From a bacterium (GTDB lineage: Bacteria > Ratteibacteria > UBA8468), in NCBI GenBank assembly GCA_030630065.1, contig DAOVNU010000018.1, positions 1 through 8,977 of the forward strand: a DNA stretch of 8,977 nt. Reading direction: 5' to 3'. Position numbers and translations under genes: made by a program. How positions within the stretch are numbered: the first letter of the stretch is position 1; each line of letters starts with the position of its first letter. Shown piece by piece: positions 1 through 5,658 of the stretch. The notes under the pieces were generated by a model. That model ran no database searches. It worked only from the letters and a program-made list of their open reading frames with translations, and had not been told where the DNA came from.

Positions 1-780
1 CTTAAGCAATTTTTCCAGGAGGGACAAGGACTTTTTAAAATTATGCAAAGCAGAGAGAACTTCCTCCCGGTTCGTGCTAAAGATATCAGTCCAGAGTTGC
101 GCAGAACTGGCAGCAATCCTGGTTGTATCCTTAAAACCGGAACCAGCAAATGATATGTCCTGTCCGCGCAAGGATTCCTTCACCGTCTTTACCAAAGCCG
201 CGGCAGTCAAATGGGGAAGATGGCTGTAAGCCGCAATAATCCTGTCATGTTCCGGGGGAGAGACAATTTTGGGTTCTGCACCCACACTTTTCCAGAGTTT
301 CTTTATCGCCAAAAGCGCTTTTTTCTCAGTTCTATTCGTCCTGGTTAAAATAACTGTTTTCCCCTTAAAAAGGTCGGAAGTCGCTGCCTCTACTCCCCTC
401 ATTTCCGAACCGGCAATGGGATGACCACCGAGAAAATAAAGGGAAGGCGGGAGAAAGGACTCGGCTTTCTTTACAATTTCCTTTTTGGTGCTGCCGGTAT
501 CGGTGATAACCGTACCTTTTTTTAAAGAGGAAAAATCCTTTTCAAGATATTTTAAGATTGTCACTACCGGCGTGGCTAAAACAACCAAATCCGAGTCCTT
601 TATTCCTTTTGCAAAGTCAAGAAAACCTTTGTCAATTGCACCGATCTTTATTGCTTTTTCAAGAGAGGAATTTCTATGTCCAACCCCAACAATGGTTTTA
701 GAAACCTTTGCTTTTTTCAATGCCAGAGCAAGGGAACCGCCAATCAGCCCTACTCCAACAATGCAAATTTTCTTGAACAT
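1..780 (-). CDS. tyrA: Prephenate dehydrogenase, 3' end outside the window
   Basis: This is a TyrA-family enzyme, which oxidatively decarboxylates prephenate to 4-hydroxyphenylpyruvate with NAD(P) in cytoplasmic tyrosine biosynthesis. The window shows 260 codons with no stop before the edge; the family is usually about 280 residues, so only a short C-terminal tail is missing. Visible marks are the N-terminal Rossmann loop GVGLIGGS (residues 9-16), the substrate-site motif GGHPIAGSEM (118-127), the helical-domain motif SHLPHL (186-191) and FAGSGFKDTTRIA (211-223), which holds the conserved arginine. The ATG at 780 places the Rossmann loop where the family has it, although no good ribosome-binding site precedes it. 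It starts 13 nt after the slipin stop, so both probably share one transcript. No chorismate mutase domain precedes it, so it is a monofunctional dehydrogenase. The family call is firm; NAD versus NADP preference is not resolved. Confidence 0.93.
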   Translation of the reverse strand, partial: MFKKICIVGVGLIGGSLALALKKAKVSKTIVGVGHRNSSLEKAIKIGAIDKGFLDFAKGIKDSDLVVLATPVVTILKYLEKDFSSLKKGTVITDTGSTKKEIVKKAESFLPPSLYFLGGHPIAGSEMRGVEAATSDLFKGKTVILTRTNRTEKKALLAIKKLWKSVGAEPKIVSPPEHDRIIAAYSHLPHLTAAALVKTVKESLRGQDISFAGSGFKDTTRIAASSAQLWTDIFSTNREEVLSALHNFKKSLSLLEKLLK

Positions 781-793
781 AGAGACAGGATGA

Positions 794-1549
794 TTATTTT
801 TCTTCGGTTTTGGCAAATTTCTTAAGTGCACCCAAAAGGTCCATCGGAATGGGAAAAACAATGGTGGAATTCTTCTCCGCCGCAATGTCATTGGCTGTCT
901 GCAAATATCTTAATTGAATCGCTTCCGGGAACTGGGAGAGAATCTTGGCTGCGGCGGCAAGTTTCTCGGATGCCTGATATTCGCCCTGCGCATTAATTAC
1001 CTTTGCCCTTCTTTCTCTCTCTACCTCTGCCTGCCTTGCCATTGCTCTTTTCATCGTCTCGGGAAGTTCTACCTCTTTCACCTCCACCACACTCACCTTA
1101 ATTCCCCAGGGGTCTGTTTGTTCATCAATAATCTGCTGTAGTTTCTGATTAATCTTATCCCTTGCCGAAAGCAACTCATCAAGTTCGGACTCACCGAGAA
1201 CTCCTCTTAATGTCGTCTGGGCAATCTGCATTGTCGCTAATTGATAATTCTGTACATCCACAACCGCTTTGCAAGGGTCAATAACGCGGAAATAGATAAC
1301 GGCATTCACCTTTGCCGGCACATTATCCTTGGTCATTATCTCCTGGGGCTGAACGTCAAAGGTTACCGTCCGCAAACTCACCTTTACCATCCGGTCAATG
1401 AGAGGAATAAGAAAGAAAAGCCCCGGTCCCTTTGCCCCAATCAGGCGGCCTAATCTGAAAATGACTCCTCTTTCATACTCAGCCACAATCCTGACCGCAT
1501 TAGACAGAATGATAATTCCCACCACCACCAAAAAAACCACTAAACCCAT
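794..1549 (-). CDS. Slipin / stomatin-like SPFH (band 7) membrane protein
   Basis: This is a stomatin-like protein of 251 residues, within the usual slipin size. Residues about 2-18 form one hydrophobic N-terminal membrane segment. The SPFH domain follows directly, with EYERGVIFRLGR (24-35), the GPGLFFLIP turn (41-49), NVPAKVNAVIYFRV (76-89) and WGIKVSVVEVKEVELP (148-163). A charged, coiled-coil-prone stretch, MARQAEVERERRAK (170-183), comes before an Ala-rich region and a C-terminal oligomerisation motif around STIVFPIP (228-235). Slipins form membrane-bound rings that organise membrane domains, often with an NfeD-type partner protease; no NfeD gene lies beside it in this window. The ATG at 1549 is supported by a run of seven G four bases upstream and by a good promoter. 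It is the first gene of a likely two-gene unit with tyrA; no functional link between the two is evident. Exact cellular role is unknown. Confidence 0.92.
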   Translation of the reverse strand: MGLVVFLVVVGIIILSNAVRIVAEYERGVIFRLGRLIGAKGPGLFFLIPLIDRMVKVSLRTVTFDVQPQEIMTKDNVPAKVNAVIYFRVIDPCKAVVDVQNYQLATMQIAQTTLRGVLGESELDELLSARDKINQKLQQIIDEQTDPWGIKVSVVEVKEVELPETMKRAMARQAEVERERRAKVINAQGEYQASEKLAAAAKILSQFPEAIQLRYLQTANDIAAEKNSTIVFPIPMDLLGALKKFAKTEEK

Positions 1550-1553
1550 AATG

Positions 1554-1560
1554 CCCCCCC
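1554..1560 (-). promoter_or_regulatory. G-run ribosome binding site of the slipin gene
   Basis: On the minus strand a run of seven G ends four bases before the ATG at 1549. It is the only purine-rich anti-Shine-Dalgarno match in the short leader and supports this start. A homopolymer of this length is also a place where sequencing or assembly length errors occur. Confidence 0.55.
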
Positions 1561-1572
1561 TTTTTAATCATT

Positions 1573-1601
1573 ACTTTATCACATCCTTAATTGATTGTCA
1601 A
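1573..1601 (-). promoter_or_regulatory. Sigma-70-type promoter for slipin-tyrA
   Basis: Read on the minus strand there is a perfect -35 hexamer TTGACA (1601-1596), a 17-nt spacer and a -10 TAAAGT (1578-1573, four of six consensus bases) preceded by the extended -10 element TGA. Transcription would start near 1566 and give a leader of about 17 nt ending in the G-run ribosome binding site. Its -35 is the reverse complement of the -35 used by the opposite promoter. The call rests on sequence match and position only. Confidence 0.7.
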
Positions 1602-1624
1602 AGATTGTTTTCTTATGGTATACT
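1595..1624 (+). promoter_or_regulatory. Sigma-70-type promoter for the epimerase-holA run, probably leaderless
   Basis: On the plus strand a -35 TTGTCA (1595-1600) is followed by an 18-nt spacer and a -10 TATACT (1619-1624), with the extended -10 element TGG at 1616-1618. The expected start, about seven bases after the -10, falls at 1631, which is the first base of the GTG start codon of the epimerase. There is no Shine-Dalgarno sequence between the -10 and that codon, so a leaderless mRNA is the simplest reading. This is inference from spacing; a transcription start has not been mapped. Confidence 0.65.
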
Positions 1625-1630
1625 TATGAT

Positions 1631-2563
1631 GTGACAAATTATCTGGTTACCGGAGGAGCTGGTTTTATTGGTTCACATCTGGTCAAAAAATTGCTAAAAA
1701 AAGGCAAGGTAAGAGTTATAGACAACTTTTCCACAGGTAAAAAGGAAAATATCAAAGGTCTGGGCGTAGAATTAGTAGAGGCAGACATCAGGAATTCGGA
1801 AAAGGTAAAAAATGCTTGCAGCGGAATTGACTGCATCTTTCATCTGGCGGCAATTCCTTCGGTTACTCGCTCCCTGAAAGAGCCATTACCAACCAATGAG
1901 GTCAACGTTGAGGGAACCTTGAACCTTCTCATTGCCGCCAAAGAAAATAATGTAAAAAGAGTCGTTTATTCTTCTTCTTCCTCGGTCTATGGAGAAAACC
2001 AAAAATTGCCCAAAAAGGAAAGTATGCCGCCAGACCCTATTAGTCCTTATGCGGTCTCTAAATTAGCGGGAGAACATTACTGCCGACTCTTTTTTAAACT
2101 CTATTATTTAGAGGTTATCATCCTCAGGTATTTTAACGTTTTTGGCGAAAGGCAGGACCCAAAAGGAGAATATGCCGCCGCTATCCCTAAATTTATTATC
2201 TCTGCCCTGAACAAAAAAAGGTCTACTGTCTATGGCGACGGAAAACAGCGGAGAGATTTTACCTACGTAGAAAATACGGTTGAGGCAACCATTTTGGCAT
2301 CTGAAGCGCCGGAGAAGGCAGTCGGAAAAACCTTTAACATTGCCTCAGGAAAAGTGCGAACAGTTAACGAGGTTCTCCTTTGCCTCAACAAAATTCTCTG
2401 CCAGAAAATAGAACCCATCTATACCAAGCCAAGGGCAGGAGATATTAAAGATTCCTGGGCAGATATATCCCAGGCCAATAATCTTCTGGGTTATTTACCC
2501 AAAATAGATTTTGAAAACGGATTAAGAAAAACGGTTGACTGGTTCCGAAAGGAAAGAAAATGA
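1631..2563 (+). CDS. NAD-dependent nucleotide-sugar epimerase (extended SDR, UDP-GlcNAc/UDP-glucose 4-epimerase-like)
   Basis: This 310-residue extended short-chain dehydrogenase/reductase most likely interconverts UDP-sugars at C4 for surface polysaccharide synthesis in the cytoplasm. It shows the glycine-rich NAD loop TGGAGFIGSH (7-16), the ribose-binding acidic residue in VIDNFSTG (29-36), HLAAIPSV (71-78), the catalytic serine region SSSSSVYGE (114-122) and the catalytic pair Y140/K144 in SPYAVSKLAGEHY. RYFNVFGERQDPKGEYAA (166-183) and YGDGKQRRDFTYVEN (201-215) resemble the WbpP/TviC-like UDP-HexNAc epimerases more than the short GalE type. The substrate itself cannot be read from sequence. 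I chose GTG at 1631 because it gives the family's usual short N-terminus; a TTG at 1595 in the same frame lies inside the -35 element and would add an atypical dozen residues. Its stop overlaps the next gene by 4 nt (ATGA), which suggests translational coupling. Confidence 0.88.
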   Translation: MTNYLVTGGAGFIGSHLVKKLLKKGKVRVIDNFSTGKKENIKGLGVELVEADIRNSEKVKNACSGIDCIFHLAAIPSVTRSLKEPLPTNEVNVEGTLNLLIAAKENNVKRVVYSSSSSVYGENQKLPKKESMPPDPISPYAVSKLAGEHYCRLFFKLYYLEVIILRYFNVFGERQDPKGEYAAAIPKFIISALNKKRSTVYGDGKQRRDFTYVENTVEATILASEAPEKAVGKTFNIASGKVRTVNEVLLCLNKILCQKIEPIYTKPRAGDIKDSWADISQANNLLGYLPKIDFENGLRKTVDWFRKERK

Positions 2564-3504
2564 GATATCGCAAATTCTTTTTGATAATTTTGTTAATCCT
2601 CGGTGGAATTGTTTTCCCGCAAAATCTTTTCGGTTATTGGGAGTGGACACCAAAGACCAATCGCTGGATTAACCCCAAATATAGCGTAAAGGACACTGCG
2701 GCTGAACAGTTTGCCTGGGCGGAAAGTTTTGCTAAAGAAGGGAAAACAGATATGGCGATTAAAAAACATAAACAACTAATCGAGCATTTTCCCATCAGTT
2801 CCTATGCCGCTGCCTCCCAATACCGCATTGGGGAATTATATCTAAAGAAAGGTAATAATCTCAAAGCATTCTGGGCGTTACAGAAGGTAATTGAGAACTA
2901 TCCGCAAACCAAATTCATTGACAAGGTCGTAACCAAAGAGTTTGAGATTGCCAATTCGCTCTTTGAAGGTAAAAGAAGGAGATTCGCTAAAATCCCGATT
3001 CCCGGTTCGGTAAAGACGGCGGAATTATTTGAGAAGATTGTAGAAAATGAGCCCTTTGGCAAGTATGCCGCTGAAAGCCAATACAAGAGCGGTTTATCCT
3101 ATCTCAAGGAGAAGAATCCGGAAGGGGCAAAGGAAGCGTTCCAGAAGGTCTCCGATAATTATCCAAAAACTGAATGGGCGGAGAAGGCCTCTTATCGGCT
3201 CATTCTTTTCTCATCCAGAAAAAAACAAAAGATTGCGCGTGACCAGAGTCATCTTTCCGAAACGGTTGACCAGTGCCAAGAATTCAAGAGCATTTATTCG
3301 GAAAGCGAGAAAGAAAAGGAAATAAATGCTATTATAGATAGTGCTCATCAGAAGGAGGCAGAAAAGCTTTTTTCCATTGGTCTCTTCTATGAAAAGAAGA
3401 AAGAGAAAAAGGCAGCAACCATTTATTATCAGAAAATTATCAGATTATATCCGCAAACAGAAGCCGCCAAAAAAGCGGAAGAAAAACTGAAAAAATTGAA
3501 ATGA
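2560..3504 (+). CDS. bamD: BamD-like outer membrane assembly protein with TPR repeats
   Basis: This 314-residue exported protein has tetratricopeptide-like helical repeats. Residues 1-25 form a signal peptide (MRYRK, then a hydrophobic core, ending near LFG). A Trp/Pro-rich segment YWEWTPKTNRWINPKY (26-41) follows. TPR-like pairs with the BamD hallmark of pseudo-repeats closing in HFP or YPQT/YPKT are visible at about 49-81, 86-117, 171-205 and 266-300. BamD is the periplasmic partner that delivers outer-membrane proteins to BamA; in proteobacteria it is a lipoprotein. Here the signal peptide has no cysteine, so the protein should be soluble or held by its hydrophobic segment. A YbgF/CpoB-like TPR protein is the main alternative. 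The start is set by the 4-nt ATGA overlap with the epimerase and an AGGAAAG site (2550-2556). The neighbouring lptE supports an envelope role. Confidence 0.75.
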   Translation: MRYRKFFLIILLILGGIVFPQNLFGYWEWTPKTNRWINPKYSVKDTAAEQFAWAESFAKEGKTDMAIKKHKQLIEHFPISSYAAASQYRIGELYLKKGNNLKAFWALQKVIENYPQTKFIDKVVTKEFEIANSLFEGKRRRFAKIPIPGSVKTAELFEKIVENEPFGKYAAESQYKSGLSYLKEKNPEGAKEAFQKVSDNYPKTEWAEKASYRLILFSSRKKQKIARDQSHLSETVDQCQEFKSIYSESEKEKEINAIIDSAHQKEAEKLFSIGLFYEKKKEKKAATIYYQKIIRLYPQTEAAKKAEEKLKKLK

Positions 3505-3540
3505 GAGATTGCCACATCGCTGATGCTCCTCGCAATGACA
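3505..3540. repeat. Palindromic dispersed repeat, copy C, between bamD and lptE
   Basis: The unit starts with GATTGCCAC (3507-3515) and ends with CTCGCAA plus TGAC (3529-3539), and its centre CATCGCTGATG (3515-3525) is itself a small palindrome. The same two blocks, with the same 22-nt offset, occur at 5750-5778, and in the opposite orientation at 5702-5727. It fills most of the gap between the bamD stop and the likely lptE start. It contains no stop codon in the lptE frame. It looks like a member of the short mobile palindromic repeats found between genes in many bacteria; that family link is from memory. Confidence 0.8.
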
Positions 3541-3554
3541 AATATAAAATCTTT

Positions 3555-4061
3555 ATGCTTAAAATATTTAAAAGTTTCATTTTTGTTACTTTTTTAATTT
3601 TACTTTCTTCCTGCGGATACCGCATTGCTTACCATCTTCCCCCGGATATCTCCTCTATCGCCGTCCCTATTCTGAAAAATGAGACCTACCAGCCGGGTAT
3701 TGAGGTTCCCATCACCAATCAAATCATCACCGAATTTCTGCGGGACGGTTCCCTGAAGGTGAGAAAAAAGGAGGATAGCGATTTGCTGCTTTCAGGCAAA
3801 ATTACCGCCTACAAAAGAAACGTAATTGCCTTTGACCCGGAAGATACCGACGAACCGATTGAATACTGGCTTTATCTAAGATTAGGATTTGTTTTAAAAA
3901 ACCTAAGAACCAATAAAGTTCTCTGGAAAATCTCTAATCTTACGGGAAAAACAACCTATTTTGTTACCGGCAACTACAGCAAAACCGAGTCAGAAGCACT
4001 GAGAGATGCCACCGAAGACCTTGCTCAAAAAGTCGTAGAAAGGGTGGTAGAGTTCTGGTGA
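3555..4061 (+). CDS. lptE: LptE-like outer membrane LPS-assembly lipoprotein
   Basis: This 168-residue protein begins with a lipoprotein signal: MLKIFK, a hydrophobic core and the lipobox LLSSC (16-20), with Cys20 as the lipidation site. The CGYRIA that follows matches the LptE/RlpB start. The rest shows the family pattern: SSIAVPILKNETYQPGIE (33-50), ITNQIITEFLRDGSLKV (53-69), DLLLSGKITAYKRNVIAF (76-93) and a C-terminal helix SEALRDATEDLAQKVVERVVE (146-166). LptE plugs and assembles the LptD channel that inserts LPS into the outer leaflet. The ATG at 3555 places the signal peptide correctly but lacks a ribosome-binding site. An in-frame ATG at 3501 overlaps the bamD stop as ATGA and would add 18 residues encoded by the palindromic repeat, so the true start is uncertain. 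It ends in a 4-nt overlap with holA. Confidence 0.85.
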   Translation: MLKIFKSFIFVTFLILLSSCGYRIAYHLPPDISSIAVPILKNETYQPGIEVPITNQIITEFLRDGSLKVRKKEDSDLLLSGKITAYKRNVIAFDPEDTDEPIEYWLYLRLGFVLKNLRTNKVLWKISNLTGKTTYFVTGNYSKTESEALRDATEDLAQKVVERVVEFW

Positions 4062-4747
4062 CATACTCACAATTATTATCCAATCTGAAGAAAGGTAAAC
4101 TCGAACCCTTTTACATCATCCAGGCCAGTGATAATTATCTAATAAAAGAGGCCTTAAAAGGAATCAAAGGAATTTTTCTTAAAGAAAAAGAGGATATCTT
4201 CAACTACCATATTTTCTCAGGAGGAGAAACAGAGAGCGCCGCTATTTTAAACACCGTGAGGACATTGCCTTTCTCTTGCGAAAGAAGATTGGTAATTGTT
4301 GATGAGGTAGAAAAATTAAGAGATTCGGAAAGAGAAAAACTTTTTTCTTATCTTGCCAAGCCGGTTCCTTTTACCACCCTTTTCCTCTTTATCAAAGGAA
4401 AAATCCCCTTCCCCTCCAAAAATCTTATTAGATTAAAAAAATGGGATTTCGCACAGACATCTGAAAAAATTAACCCTTTTGACCTCACCCGCTGGTTAGA
4501 GAGAAAGAACCTACCGAAAACCTTTGAGATGTTAAATACTCTTTTAGTAAAGAAGTCCGATTTTCCCAAAATCTTGGGGATGCTCGCCTGGTGGCTGAGG
4601 CAGAAAGCTAAATCAAAAGGAATGATTGATAAAAAACTTTTAGGGGAATTTAATGAACTGCGCACAATGGAACTTGCCATCAAAACAGGAAAAGTCGCCC
4701 CCCGCCTTGGTCTGGAATTGCTTCTAATCAGGTTGGCTCAACAATAA
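4058..4747 (+). CDS. holA: Shortened DNA polymerase III delta subunit (HolA-like)
   Basis: The protein resembles the clamp-loader delta subunit, which opens the beta sliding clamp during replication. The N-terminal domain is recognisable: LEPFYIIQASDNYLIKEAL (15-33), RTLPFSCERRLVIVDEVEKL (68-87) and TTLFLFIKGKIP (106-117). The C-terminal clamp-loader collar domain also is: FDLTRWLERKNLPKTFEMLN (141-160), KILGMLAWWLRQKAK (171-185) and MELAIKTGK (204-212). The family is usually 320-340 residues; this one has 229. The two ends appear joined almost directly near residues 130-140, so the middle lid domain seems to be missing. The frame is open throughout, so it is not a simple frameshift. It starts at a GTG that overlaps the lptE stop (GTGA), a location near lptE that is familiar for holA. 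It converges on rpsT with a 20-nt overlap. The family call is good; function of the short form is inferred. Confidence 0.78.
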   Translation: MTYSQLLSNLKKGKLEPFYIIQASDNYLIKEALKGIKGIFLKEKEDIFNYHIFSGGETESAAILNTVRTLPFSCERRLVIVDEVEKLRDSEREKLFSYLAKPVPFTTLFLFIKGKIPFPSKNLIRLKKWDFAQTSEKINPFDLTRWLERKNLPKTFEMLNTLLVKKSDFPKILGMLAWWLRQKAKSKGMIDKKLLGEFNELRTMELAIKTGKVAPRLGLELLLIRLAQQ

Positions 4748-5000
4748 CCTTGCTCAACAATTTCGCCAATCGGGATTTCTTGCGTGCGGCTCTGTTCCTC
4801 GGGATAAGACCCTTAGTTGCAGCTTTATCCAGGGAACTACAGGCAAGAGTAAGGCCTTCCTTTGCTCTGGAATCATTGGCGGCAACAAGTTTTTTGTACT
4901 TTTTGATGACAACTCTTAAGGCGGTGTGGTGCGATTTATTAAGCGCTCTTTGTTTCTCTTCTTTTCGTGCCGATTTAAGTCCTGCTTTTCGTCGTTCCAT
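4728..5000 (-). CDS. rpsT: 30S ribosomal protein S20
   Basis: This 90-residue, highly basic protein is ribosomal protein S20, which binds 16S rRNA early in 30S assembly. The S20 pattern is clear: LKSARKEEKQRALNKSHHTAL (8-28), VIKKYKK (31-37), SSLDKAATKGLIPRNRAARK (55-74) and the near-invariant KKSRLAKLL (74-82). The N-terminus has MERRKAGL in place of the common MANIKSAKKR start. The last eight residues (SKVIVEPT) are an extra tail beyond the usual end and correspond to a short duplication. The ATG at 5000 has a GGAGAG site about six bases upstream, inside the end of cmk; the 26-nt overlap with cmk suggests translational coupling. Its 3' end overlaps holA on the other strand. Confidence 0.94.
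   Translation of the reverse strand: MERRKAGLKSARKEEKQRALNKSHHTALRVVIKKYKKLVAANDSRAKEGLTLACSSLDKAATKGLIPRNRAARKKSRLAKLLSKVIVEPT
4736..4761. repeat. 10-bp direct repeat at the rpsT-holA junction
   Basis: GCTCAACAAT occurs at 4736-4745 and again at 4752-4761, 16 bases apart. The pair spans the holA stop codon and encodes the end of S20 in two different reading frames. It may record a small slippage duplication that extended rpsT into holA; chance is possible at this length. Confidence 0.45.
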
Positions 5001-5655
5001 ATTTTTCTCTCCATTTTTTCAAGATTAAATTTAGTTCCTCTTCAATTTCCATTCCTGTACTATCAATCACAAAAGCATCTCCTGCTACCTTTAAAGGAGC
5101 AACCTTGCGACTCTTATCCTTTTCATCTCTTATTTTTAGTTCCGCTTCAATCCTTTTTATGTCTGTCTTTACTCCTTTCTCTTTTAGTTCCAAAAACCTT
5201 CTCTTCGCTCGTTCCTTTAAGGAAGCATCCAGATAAACTTTCAAATCTGCCCCGGGAAAGACAACGGTGCCAATGTCCCGACCCTCCATTACCAGATCTC
5301 TCTCTTCAGCCATCTCCCGCTGCTGTTTAACCATCTCCGTCCTCACTGAAGGAGCACGGGCAATGTAAAAAGCGCTGTTGGTAACTGATTCCTCTCTGAT
5401 ATTCTCGGTCACCTCTTCCCCGTCCACAAAGACCTTTAACTTTCCTTCCTTTTCTTTTAAAAGAATCTTTGTTTGCCGGGAGAGGGAAGTAAGAATATCC
5501 TCGTTCTCTAAATCTACCCCCTTTTTCAACGCCTTATAGGTAAGGGCACGATACATCGCCCCGGTATCAACATAAAGATAGCCCAACTTCTCTGCCAGAA
5601 TTTTGGCTACCGTACTTTTTCCGGAGCCCGCCGGGCCGTCAATAGCAATCACCAT
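4975..5655 (-). CDS. cmk: Cytidylate kinase (CMP/dCMP kinase)
   Basis: This 226-residue enzyme transfers phosphate from ATP to CMP or dCMP in pyrimidine nucleotide supply and is of normal length. It shows the Walker A loop GPAGSGKS (7-14), DTGAMYRALT (30-39), the CMP-binding insert with IARAPSVR (98-105) and QREMA (112-116), EGRDIGTVVFP (124-134), and the lid and C-terminal arginine region IRDEKDKSRKVAPLK (175-189). The start was set at the ATG at 5655 because it gives the family N-terminus MVIAIDGPAG. The frame stays open upstream to 5778 only because the intergenic repeats happen to lack stops in it; a GTG at 5652 is an equally plausible start. Cmk often sits beside rpsA; here it is followed by rpsT, which begins inside its last codons. 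A promoter appears to lie immediately before the start. Confidence 0.95.
   Translation of the reverse strand: MVIAIDGPAGSGKSTVAKILAEKLGYLYVDTGAMYRALTYKALKKGVDLENEDILTSLSRQTKILLKEKEGKLKVFVDGEEVTENIREESVTNSAFYIARAPSVRTEMVKQQREMAEERDLVMEGRDIGTVVFPGADLKVYLDASLKERAKRRFLELKEKGVKTDIKRIEAELKIRDEKDKSRKVAPLKVAGDAFVIDSTGMEIEEELNLILKKWREKYGTTKSRT
5007..5012 (-). promoter_or_regulatory. Ribosome binding site of rpsT inside cmk
   Basis: GGAGAG on the minus strand lies six bases before the rpsT ATG and is also coding sequence for the cmk C-terminus. It fixes the rpsT start at 5000. Confidence 0.7.
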
Positions 5656-5658
5656 TAA

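Noticed and set aside
485..793. A 102-codon plus-strand open frame at the left end
   Set aside because: It is antisense to the tyrA N-terminal Rossmann domain, which is clearly the real coding strand.
4348..4683. A 111-codon minus-strand open frame inside holA
   Set aside because: It lies wholly opposite the holA-like gene, has no family resemblance and no ribosome binding site that I can see.
4058..4747. holA as a frameshifted or decayed pseudogene
   Set aside because: The frame is continuous from a coupled start to the normal end of the collar domain, and both recognisable domains are in the same frame; an internal deletion with retention fits better.
4700..4790. Intrinsic terminator at the rpsT-holA convergence
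   Set aside because: I found no GC-rich hairpin followed by a T-run on either strand.
4926..5330. A 134-codon plus-strand open frame opposite cmk and rpsT
   Set aside because: It is the antisense shadow of two well-supported genes, with a low-complexity Ser/Leu/Pro/Phe product and no recognisable domain.
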